DNA from: Capsaspora owczarzaki ATCC 30864
Lineage: Eukaryota; Opisthokonta; Filasterea
Assembly: GCF_000151315.2 (NCBI RefSeq)
Contig: NW_011887292.1
Coordinates: 1,562,541-1,611,754 of the forward strand
Direction: 5' to 3'
Length of the DNA stretch: 49,214 nt
A program made the translations under genes and the position numbers. Under the pieces are notes generated by a model. It worked only from the letters and a program-made list of their open reading frames with translations. It did no database searches and was not told where the DNA came from. This document shows positions 19,206 to 29,500 of this stretch, one piece after another. Numbering within the stretch: the stretch's first letter is position 1; each line of letters opens with the position of its first letter.

Positions 19206-22067
19206 ATGTCCTTCCGCTGCGGAACAGGCTCCTGCCCCGACGAGCGCTTTGCCAACCCGAAGGAGCTGCTCGACCACTACACCGCACAGCAGCACATGCA
19301 CGTTGCCTGCCGCTGTGGCGAGCGCTTTGTGGGCTCGTCAGCGACTGCCTCTGCCGCGCTCAAGGCTCACCACGAGGCCAACGAAGAACACAAGTAAAGA
19401 GCAGAGAAGCACAACTGACTTCCATGCATCCAGAGTCCCCAGCTTGTATTGGGGGAACGGATGACAGACAACAAAGTGCAAGCGCGTTTAGACCTGCACC
19501 ACTGTTGATCGATGACTTGGACAGCCAGGCGCGGCTTGGTTGGGCAGCCCAAAAGGCGATGATATCACACAGAAGGCACCTCGTTACGTGGAGAGCTTTT
19601 GTTTCATCACACTCGGAGAGCCAACACACCAAACACTGTCATCACACTCTGGTTGGTTGCATCATTGTGCTTACGATCCGCTGATGAACACTTTGGTGGT
19701 TTTGTAGGCCTCAGAAGGGCGAGAAGGCGCAGAGTTGCACGATTTGCCTCCATGTCTACTACCTTCGATCCGACCTCGACAAGCATCTCAAGGAGAGCGG
19801 GCATGATGTCCTGATGACCGAGATGTTTGCCGCAAACAACAAGGCCCCGAAGGAGCAAAAGCCCAAGGGCAAGGGCAAGAATGCCGACAAGGCTGCTGCG
19901 GACGGCGCTTCGTCCAGCACGGCGGCGGCTGCCCCTGTTGCTGCTGCTGCTGCTGCTGCTGCTGTTCCGGTCGCTGTTGCGGCTGTTGCTTCGGCTGCAG
20001 CAAGCTCAAGCGATGCCCCTGCTGCCGCTGGCGCCGCCACCACGGAGAATGCCGGCGAGCAGGTGGTTACTCCTTGGGAAGTCAATGCCGCTGGTGGTGT
20101 TGACTACCAAAAGCTGATCAGTATGTGTTTCTCTTGGTTTTTCGTGGATCCCTTGCGGGTTGTGAATGTTATTGACTAGCGCGACCACTTCCCCCCCTTT
20201 CCCCCCTTTTTTTCAATGACAGCCGAGTTCGGTAGCGATGCGATTGACGCCAACCTGTTGGCCAAGATTGAGCGCGTGACAAAGCGCCCGCTGCACTCGT
20301 TCCTCAAGCGTGGCATCTTCTTCTCACATCGGTACGCCGTGCTACGTTGTGCTGGTAGTGATGGCGAGTTGACCACAGCTTAACCTGAGTTTGTGACGTT
20401 GCTTTTTTTCACCCCCCCCCTACCAGTGACCTCCATGGCGTCCTTGATCGCTACGAGAAAGGAGAGCGATTCTACTTGTACACTGGCCGTGGACCTTCCT
20501 CGGACTCGATGCATGTCGGCCATCTCATTCCGTTCCTGATGACCAAGTATGTACCCCGTTCCAGCCACTTTGCTTTGACCTCACACATGCATGCACTGAC
20601 CTTGTGGCAACGTCCATCCCTTTGCCATTCTTGACACTAGAGCGATGCAAGACATGTTTGGCGTTCCGCTCGTCATTCAAATGACCGACGACGAAAAGTT
20701 CCTGTGGAAGAACATGACGCTCGAGGACGGATACCGCTTCACTCGTGAAAACGCCAAGGATATTATTGCATGCGGCTTTGATATCAAGAAGACGTTCATC
20801 TTTTCCAACCTCAAGTTTATGGGGTACGAATATATATGCGGTCAAACACGATTGGATGATTATGCATTGGAATACTCACCATTTTCCTGTTGGATCTTAG
20901 CGGCGCCTTCTATGAGAACATTCTTCGCATTCAAAAGCTCGTTTCCGAGCACACTGTCAAGAAGATGTTTGGCTTTTCAGAGTCCGACAACATTGGTGCG
21001 TTTCCTTCGATTTTTTTTTTTTTCGTGTTCTTCATTCGTTTTTTTTTTTCGTTGTTCGTTTTTTCTTTTTTTTTTTTTTGCTTTTTTTGGCGTCCTCGCT
21101 GACTCCACCTGACCCCATTTTTGGATGTTGTTCTCGCGTTTCTGTTGATTAGGCAAGTTCGGCTTCCCGGCAAACCAGGCCTCGCCCGCCTTCTCGAACA
21201 CCTTCCCGTTCATTTTTGGAGCCAAATCGACTGTGGATTGCTTGATCCCCTGCGCCATTGACCAAGTATGATGCTTTCAAACCTCACGAGCCCCCCCCCC
21301 CATCCTCCCTGGGGCTTCTCCCTCAACTACTCCCAGATGAATAGATTGCTTTTTTTTGGGTGACTAACCCCAGCTTGGTTTGTTTTTTTTTGTCCCCAGG
21401 ATCCTTATTTCCGCATGACTCGTGATGTTGCTCCGCGCCTTGGCTACAAGAAGCCAGCGCTTGTGCACTCCAAATTCTTCCCTGCACTTCAGGGAAGCCA
21501 GTCCAAGATGAGTGCAAGCGATTTGACCACGAGCATCTTCCTGACCGACACTCCCGAGCAGATCAAGTCAAAGGTACAGCGTCCTCCAGCTAATTCACAG
21601 CTCCATTTGCCAAATACGTCCTGACTCACCACCCCTCCAACGCCTGTGCCCATGTAGATCAACAAGTACGCATTTTCTGGCGGCCAGGTCACTCGCGAGG
21701 AACAGGAGCGTCTTGGTGCCAACTGCGACATTGACGTCTCCTACCAGTACCTCAGCTTCTTCCTGGATGACGACGAAGAGCTCGAGCGTATTCGTGTGGT
21801 AAGTCTTTCGTCTGGTGTTTTGGAATCGCGTGTGTTTGAAGGGAGCAAAAAAAGAAGAAGAAGAAGAAAAAAGAGAAAACAGAAACACTAAGTCGATTGG
21901 CTTGACATTCGCAGGCTTACTCGTCCGGCAAGATGCAAACGGGTGAAATCAAGAAGCGCGTCATTGAGGTCCTTCAAAAGCTTGTTGCGAAGCACCAGGA
22001 AGCCCGCAAGCTTGTGACTGAGGAGATGGTTGACGAGTTCATGCGCGAGCGCCCTCTTGAGCTTTGA
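19206..22067 (+). CDS. WARS1: Cytosolic tryptophanyl-tRNA synthetase with N-terminal zinc fingers
   Basis: Ten exons join in frame to 562 residues: 19206-19393, 19708-20120, 20223-20331, 20427-20546, 20641-20823, 20901-20995, 21153-21265, 21400-21573, 21658-21798, 21915-22067. The C-terminal 390 residues align throughout with eukaryotic WARS1. They include [35 protein letters not shown] (HIGH-type motif 266-269), [35 protein letters not shown] and SKMSAS (KMSKS-type loop, 443-447). It charges tRNA-Trp. The N-terminus is unusual. Instead of the WHEP domain of animals it carries three C2H2-like units: C5-x4-C10-x13-H24-x5-H30, C35-x-C37-x17-H55-x6-H62 and C73-x2-C76-x12-H89-x5-H95. A Lys-rich and then Ala-rich linker (about 110-175) follows. 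The fingers span the first intron and end well before the synthetase, so a fused transcript is the simplest reading. Confidence 0.95.
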
Positions 22068-22300
22068 GCGGTTGTCGCTGTGCTTGGCTCGTGCTGGTCC
22101 CTTCAAAGAGATTATTAGAATCCGTCCTATCGACTCTTTTTGTTTCCATTGATTTCATTGCCATTTCCACTGGCCATTGAGTGTACAAAGGAGATTTTTG
22201 TAAGGGTTTGAATGGCAAGGCAAAATTCGATTTTTACAACAAGACAACGGTTAAACCCGGCCAACGACAAAAGCCAAAAAGACCGCCACATCTGTCGATT

Positions 22301-23802
22301 TTAGAACTTGGGACCACGACTACGGCCAGAATAGGCAGAGTCTGGTCGCACATCTTTGCCTTGTCGTTTTCGTCGCTCCTTCTTGTCGGCAATCCAATCG
22401 CGGCTCTTTGTTGCAGCCTTCTTTCCCTTTCCCTTTCCGAAATGTGCATCACGACTATTCAGCAGTTTCCACCACCCCCCCCAGCGGAATTGAGCGATTG
22501 CAGTCCAACACAACATACGCCATGCCAAAGCGATCAAGTTGAACACTGACTCTTTGCGACTGTAAGGCATGGAAGGTCCTGCTTGACCATCTTCTCCTTC
22601 GGTGCCATCGAGACCCTTGGGAACCTCGGCGGCAACACCAGCAAACAGACACAAGAACATTCTGCAGAGAAGGTAGGTGTGGGGGGGGCGGAGGAAAGAA
22701 AGGGGACGAACAAGTTTGGCAAAATATTTAGCCGAACGATCACGACAGATCAAGTCAAAAAGTCGCGCAACCCTACTTTTTAGCACGAGTAGAGTTGGGG
22801 AAATCAACCACCAAACCACCCGTGAAACCGGCCTTCATGGCAGCCGCGGTGATCATGCCCATTTGCTGCGGGGTTTGTGGGTAAAGCTGGAACACGGCGC
22901 GCGCACCGCGAGCAAGCGCGGCATACAGCGTTCCAAAGAAGCGCGCCAGGCGCTTGTGCGGCACGTGGCCTCGTTGATCTGCATTGCACAGCCATTGCAG
23001 CGCCGAAATGGAAATGGCGCCGTCGAACGAGCCTGGGCGGAAGCCAACACCCTGGCCCATGTCTTGCAAGAACAGATCGCCATCGACCTCGCGTTCCAAC
23101 GCCACGTCTGATTAGAATAGTGCGATAAGGCCAAGTGGATGATGAGTCTTTGAGTCAGTACCTTTCATGCTCTATTTACGAAGGAGTGAGTCAGCGAGTG
23201 AGCCTGCTTACTGAGCATGGAGGGACTGAGATCGAGACCGACCCAGACATGGCCGTTCTCTGAGAGCTCTTCGCCGGAGAGTCCAGATCCGCAGCCAATG
23301 TCCAGCAAGAAGCACGTCGAGTCCTCTGGCAACGCGAGCAGCTCGATCGCGCGCTCGGTCATTCGCTTCTGGACGTCGATGATGTGTGTGCTAAAACAGG
23401 GCAAAAAAAAAAAACGGGGGGGGGGGCAAGCAGCAGAGCAGCGCAGTCAGTCCCAACAAGCATTGTTTCAATGTTTTCATTCAGTTTTAAGTCAGGTGCA
23501 AGGGGAGGAAAGAGGGAGGACGGGGGGGGGGGTTCATCGTGTGGATGTGAGAGTGTGTAACACATGGAGCAGCGCTCGTCTCGCTTTCCACTTCTCCGCC
23601 CCCCCCCCAGCTCCTCCGAAACAGCAAAAACTCACACTCGGCTACTTGCATAGCAGCCAGTTCCACAACAGACAGAGCAACGGGAGGAAAGTGAAAAGGG
23701 AAGCGGGAAAGCAAAGCTTTTCGCTTACTTTGTTGTGTACTTGTGGGCTTCTTCCTCATTGTAGTAGACGTCCGCCGGCGCGACTTGCTCAGGACGCGAC
23801 AT
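22301..23802 (-). CDS. BUD23: 18S rRNA (guanine-N7) methyltransferase BUD23/WBSCR22
   Basis: Exons 23802-23729, 23390-23212, 23107-22777 and 22661-22301 give 314 residues in frame (human 281). The protein opens [22 protein letters not shown]. It contains the SAM motif [12 protein letters not shown], then [37 protein letters not shown] and [11 protein letters not shown]. It ends in the conserved [18 protein letters not shown] tail. With TRMT112 the family methylates G1639 (human) of 18S rRNA and supports 40S export. The excess length comes mainly from a Trp-rich stretch (about 22455-22515: [14 protein letters not shown]). It looks like a short intron (a GTATGT donor is present) but splicing at the nearest AG breaks the frame, so the last exon structure is uncertain. 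The gene is divergent from the RhoGAP gene, with 215 bases between starts. Confidence 0.88.
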
Positions 23803-23803
23803 G

Positions 23804-23842
23804 CCGAAAGAAAGAAAGAGAGAGAGAGAGAGAGAAAAAAAA
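23804..23842 (-). promoter_or_regulatory. Pyrimidine tract upstream of the BUD23 start
   Basis: Read on the minus strand this is a T8 run, then CT repeats and TTTC repeats, ending next to the ATG at 23802. It lies in the short divergent promoter shared with the RhoGAP gene. Confidence 0.4.
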
Positions 23843-24017
23843 TGAGAACTGACGGATTTGAATACTGCATTATTGTGCCAAGCAAACAGACCGCTGAGCG
23901 ATGGCTTTGGTCCTGGAAATCTCAGATTTGTTACGTGGAAACCCCCCTCCCAACTTTGTCGTTTCGAAATTTCTGACCGAGTTCTCCCGTTGCTCATTGC
24001 TCATTGTTTTTGTCAAA

Positions 24018-24203
24018 ATGGAGTTTGCGCTGCTCGGGTCGGACGACGAGGACGAGGCTTCCGGCTCACTTCGCCGCACTGAATCAAGCGAACGCCCGTT
24101 CTCATCGTCAGCGACGACTCGCCGCCATGCCCGCGCGGGCTCAGCAGGCACCCACGCAACCGCCATAGCACCAACATCATCCGTCCTGTCCGCATCATCA
24201 TCC

Positions 24204-24234
<31 letters not shown>

Positions 24235-26419
24235 CAGGAGCAGCAGCAGCGGCGGGTTTGAATCGGCGGTCGTTTCCAGTCAGCCAGCCGTTGGCGCAGT
24301 CGTCCTCGGTCGCCTCGGGTACGTCTGCCAGCAGCAGCAGCGGTCTTATCATGTCTGCTGGCCCAGGCACAGGCACGGGCACAGGCCCAGGCTCAGGCTC
24401 AGGCACGGCAAGCAGCAGCGGCGCAAATTCGTCCCTGCTTGCGCCAGTCAGTCACTCTGCAACCACATCCCCGCGCTCTTCGTTCGATCTGCCATCGTCA
24501 GGGTTCCAGCTGCCAACAAGTCTAGCCAAGAAACTCAAAGTGCGTTTGCGCGACGCACGCACCTCTCTCCCGAAAGCGTCAATCTTGACTCGCTCGATGG
24601 TAATTCTGACCCTGCTTTTGCCGTTCTTGATTGAGTAGAAGCACAAGGACAAGGACAAGGACAAGGAGAAGGAGAAGGAGAAGGACAAGGACAAGGACAA
24701 GGAAAAAGACAAGGACAAGGACAAGGAAAAGGACAAGGACAAGGACAAGGAGACCAAGGACGAGCCATCGTCTGCGAAGGAGGCTCATCCTGACGACGGG
24801 CATCGCAACAAGGTATCGCATTCCATGCAATAGCACAGATATTTGGTTCGCCATTCGGTGCAAGTGCGGGATGATGCCATCAAGGGAATGTTTGCCAACC
24901 GTGAATGAACTTGTTGTTTTTGTTGTGCTCTCCCCACCTCAGGCTAGCAAAGCAATCGAGCGGTTAGCTGCGGCATCCGTGCTGAAAACAAAGTCTGCAA
25001 CTCTGCAGCACGCTGCAATCCGAAAGAAGGATCCGAACAAACCCACCAAGATTTTTGAGGTGCCACTCCCTGCGGTCGTCGAGCGCTCCACAGACCCTGA
25101 CGACGAGTATCACCTTCCAGCCCTCTGCCGAAAGTGCATCATGTACCTGGAATTGACAGGTGCGTAGCAGATTCGAGGGGGCGGGGGCCGGGGATTGGCA
25201 CATTTCAGTTGCTCATTGCCTGTTGCTCATTGCCGTTTGCTTTTCCGGCATTCCATTCTCGCAGCCACTCAGCAACAGGGTATCTTCCGCCTGTCTGGCT
25301 CTGCTTCCAGGATAAAAGATCTCAAGAATTCATTCGACAAAGGTGTGTTTCGGATTGGTTGCGCGCTCAGCTCCTAACCAGTCGCTGGACTAACTGAACT
25401 CTCTCGGACACGATGCAGGCGAAGACCCGAACTTGACAGGCGAAAGTGACCCTAATGTCGTCGCTGGTTTGCTCAAGCTATTTCTACGAGAGCTTCCGGA
25501 TCCTCTTGTTGATAAGAACTTGCAGCCGTTGGTCACGGAGGCCTTGAGTGAGTTGGCGGCTCTGTCGCTGTGCTCTTTGTCTCTCTTTCCAAAGCTCCAC
25601 ACTTCAACGCACTGATCTGTCTCTAATCTCACTCCCTTTTGCCGCAGCCAACCCTGTCATTGCAGAGAAAATCGACGAAGTGAGAGCGCTCGTCGGCACC
25701 TTGCCGTTCACAAGCTACGTTTTGCTCGCCTGGCTGTGCATTCATTTGATGCACATTGCCGAGCAAGCAGAACTGACCAAGATGAACCTGCCCAACCTGG
25801 CGATCGTGTTCAGCCCGACGTTGCGCATCTCGCAGGAGACCTGCCTGTTTTTGATCGAACATGCCGCGTCGCTGTTTAAGGATTTCCGACGACCGTTCAC
25901 CAAGTGTTTGGCAGAAGCTCGTCTCGAGAGCATCGATAAGGTACAGACCATACACAGCGAAGGCTGTTGGAGTCCTGGTTTTATTATTTTCGGAGAAATG
26001 GCAAAAAACCCCTCTGACAGACTCTGTTTCAACTTGACCACGCCTTGCAGATTGACTCGATCGCCGAGCTGCGCGCAATTCAGGCAGAGCTCATGCTGCA
26101 GCAAGAAGGCCTGGTAGCTGTCAACCGCTCGCTGCTCGTGTCCTACGAAGCCGAAAAGACGCGGCAACATGGCCTCGAAACGGAGCTGCAGTACATCCGC
26201 GCCGGTGAGATTTCCGAGGACGCTTCTGATGCAGGCTCATCCTTGGACTCGTTTTCCGACGATGGCGAGGCCGACGATATCGAGGCGCTTGAGGCACAGC
26301 TGGAAGCGCTGTCCAAACGTGCCGACGAGCTCGAGACTAGTAATCAGAGTATTTGCCGCGAGCTGCATGCCGAGCGTTCCGAAGCTGTTCGATTGCGCGC
26401 AATACTAGAGATGCAGTGA
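24018..26419 (+). CDS. RalBP1-like Rho GTPase-activating protein
   Basis: Exons 24018-24539, 24639-24812, 24943-25159, 25265-25342, 25419-25547, 25648-25940 and 26051-26419 give 593 residues. The N-terminal 175 residues are Ser/Ala/Gly-rich. Exon 2 is almost entirely Lys-Asp/Lys-Glu dipeptides, ending in HRNK. The RhoGAP domain spans exons 3-6. It has FEVPLPAVVERS, GIFRLSGSASRIKDLK with the arginine finger, PNVVAGLLKLFLRELPDPLV, and KMNLPNLAIVFSPTLRIS. All core motifs are present, so it should be active on a Rho/Rac/Cdc42 GTPase. The last exon encodes a coiled coil with an acidic segment (EDASDAGSSLDSF). The charged Lys-Asp tract before the GAP domain and the C-terminal coiled coil recall RalBP1, but no Ral-binding region can be proven by eye. 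Confidence 0.85.
24640..24770 (+). repeat. Lys-Asp/Lys-Glu coding microsatellite (AAGGAC)n
   Basis: A hexanucleotide repeat AAGGAC with AAGGAG and AAGGAA variants, about 20 units, forms most of exon 2 of the RhoGAP gene. It encodes a (KD/KE)n highly charged helix or linker. Confidence 0.85.
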
Positions 26420-26479
26420 TTCGACTGCTCCAAGTTGCACTATTTTAGACAAACAAAGGAATCCCTCAGTCCACTCTTG

Positions 26480-26503
26480 TTTTTTTTTTTTTTTTTTTTT
26501 TTT
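26480..26503 (+). promoter_or_regulatory. T24 run in the 135-base gap before the STAND NTPase gene
   Basis: An uninterrupted run of about 24 T lies between the RhoGAP stop (26419) and the ATG at 26555. It is one of the start-proximal T tracts seen repeatedly here. Confidence 0.4.
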
Positions 26504-26554
26504 GTTCAAACATTAGTTTATCTTTTTTTGGAACTGCAATCCCAATTTTTCATT

Positions 26555-29500
26555 ATGGTTGGAACCAGCAGCGGCGTCTCGTCCTACGCCAGTCGTACTG
26601 GCTCGCTTTCACTGTCCACCACCGGCACATCGAGCACCCTCAACCTTGGTGGCAATGCCGGTCTGTCGTCGCTGGCCAACGGTGGCGGATCCTCGAAATC
26701 GACCATTCCGTCTCCCGGAATTTTCACGAGCGCTAGTCTGATTGGCAGCCGCAGCAGCAGCAGCAGCAGCCCCGGCCGCTCGACGGCGGACGACCTCACT
26801 GGCAGTGTCTTCTACCTGGATGGCCTGACTGGGGCCATGCGCACCACGGCGACCGCGCTCATCAAGCAAGCAGGCGCTGACGTATCTTTGAGTTTTCTTC
26901 CCGGAAAGGTGATTCAATCTGCTCAAATTTCGCACACTCGTCCACAACAAGTCATTGTTTTGTTGTCCCACCTCCAGCTTGCATTGCGCAGAATGAGCTG
27001 ATATTCATAACGCGTGCGTGTGATGAAGTTGCTTGAGAAGGAGGAGGTTGAGGCGGGGTGCGGGAAAAGCAGAGTTTTTCAGGAAGGAGGGAATTGTTGG
27101 CGGAAGAACAACACGTCAGTTTTCAGTGAACTGTGACAATGCAAATGCCAACCATGCGCGCGTATTCGGCACATCAACCCCTCAAAATCCGTCATTTTGT
27201 GAACTCTTTGCTGTTGTTGTTGTTGTTGTTGACGACCAAAGGGAAGCAGCGAAAGCCCAGCGCTGGTTATTCTTTGGTGGTTCATGACCGTTAGCAAATC
27301 GTGCATCCAGATTTGTTGTGTTGACCTTCTTTGGCATTTTTTTTTTTGTTGTTTGACACAGGTCTCGCACGTTGTGCGCGGGCCTGCAGCTGCACTCCAG
27401 GCATCGACGCTGGCCGAGGCACGACCAAGCCCAACCATCCTGGCGTCGGTCGATGAGCTCACTTCGTTTGTGCAGAGCGCCACTCGAGTGCGCGGTACGT
27501 TCACGGATCAGTCTCAATTTCTTGTCTACAAATGGCACTCACACCTCATCACTCTCGTAGAGCCGCTCGCAGCCAAGTCCGCAATCAGTGCAGGCTCCAT
27601 TGCTCCTGTTGGCGGCAGCGTCATGTCCCAACCTGGCGGTAGATATCATGCTGCCGATCGCCGCCGTAAGTTTGTTGTTTCCTCCCTTCTACCCCCCTCC
27701 TCTCCCCCGCAGATACCTGAACAGCGTCAAGGGGACTGTCGTGGGACTGTCGTCAGTGCTAACGCTTGCCCGACTGCCCCTCCATACCATTACAGAGCAA
27801 GCGCCGTCGGGTGCGCTGCCCTTCGCGTCAACCAACCCTGAGGCCATCCCCGTCGTGACCAAAATCGTGCCAGAGCGGATTCCTGCGCGCGGTGATTGCC
27901 AACTTGCCATCTACGGCATGCACTTTTCCCCGAGTCCCCAGTTTTGCATTGTTGTGGACTCGATCCGTGCGACCGACTACGAGTTTCACGGTACGTCGTC
28001 GGTCTTGTGCAGGCTGCCGGCGACTATGATTGGCCTGTCCCGTGCACTTGTGTCGGCTTCCAACAATGGCCGCGAGTTTGGCATGGGTGTCTATGTCACA
28101 GTCGAGGACGCAACGGCAGCGCTCGTTCAGCAAACGCAAGAGCAGCGTCTGACACTGATGGCAAGCCAGCTTTTGAATCTCAACCGTGCCATGTCCAACA
28201 TTGTTGAGATGGAGCACCAGCTGTTCACCGAAATGAAGGCCCTGGCGCCCAACGCGAACGGCGCGCTTAGCGATTTGTTGGAACAGCTGCAGCGCCAGAT
28301 CGCAACTGCAGGCTCGTCCTGTAAGTCAACCGACCGTTTTGTTGTGATGCTTTTGAATGAAAAAAAAACCTTGTCTTGAGGCACTGGGGTGACTGACACG
28401 ACGCTGCGGTGCTGTATCAGCCCTTCCTGCGCTCTCGATGGGGCCCTCACGCATGGCGCTTATGCCCGCTTCTGCCGACACGAGCCGCGTCGTGCCTGGC
28501 ACTCCCATGGCGGATTTCAAGCCGCGCCCGCTGCCGTCCGCTGTGTTTGACGAGCCGCGAGAAATTCGAGTCTTTATCTCGTCCCCATTCAAAGACATGC
28601 AAGGCGAGCGTAACGCAATGGTAGGATTACAACCAAACAACAACCACCACTATCCCTTTGTAATTTAACTCAAGCAAATGAAACACTCACGGTTGCCGCC
28701 CTCTGACACTTGACAGACCCGAAAGTCATTCCCCAAGCTGCGCAAGCTCTGCATGGAGCGCGACATTATGCTCAGCTTTGTGGACTTGCGCTGGTAACGT
28801 TGGCTTGACTCTCCCTCTTGTCAACTCGCTTGTCAGCTTTTTGTTTTTGGTGCTCATTTTGAAAAATGTTCATTCTACTTGCTGCAGGGGTGTCACTGGC
28901 TCACAGAGCGAGCATGGCGTGACGTTGCTGCTGTGTTTGCGTGAGCTTGAGCGCTGCAACGTCGTGGTGGGTTGCCTTGGTGAGCGCTACGGACCGTCTC
29001 TCTCCTCCGGCTTGGGTCAGCAGACGCACGACACGCTCTCCAAGTACGTTCCAACGTTGAGTGTATTTTGGCCAATGACCATTTTGTCATCGCCCGTTCA
29101 CTTGACATATTCTTTCTTTTGGGACGAGCAGATCCGTGGAAGTGGCCTCCAAGCTTTTCCCCTGGGTTTCACAGTACCGCGATCGTAGTGTCACCGAGCT
29201 TGAGATGCGCATGGTAGGGATTTGTTTCCTCTCACTCACTCTTTCGTTTTGAGCGAGTGGTCTGGCCAACTCCCTCCCCTCCCAAAAACAAAAAACAACT
29301 CCATTCGCAGAAGTCAACCTCATCTCGCGTTGTTTTTCTTTTGACAGGTCTTGTCCCCGGAAGCATCCGCGAAGCGAGCCTGCTTGTTTTACCTGCGTGA
29401 CCCGTACTATGTCCAGGAAGTGCCCCAGAACCAACGCCTGGACTTTGTGTCGGAAGGCCCCGAGTCGGCGCAGCTTCTGACCAATCTCAAAAAGGATATT

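Noticed and set aside
23162-23171. A possible 10-base microexon in BUD23 between exons 2 and 3.
   Set aside because: Joining exon 2 directly to the exon at 23107 gives [15 protein letters not shown], which matches the family; the microexon would add unneeded residues.
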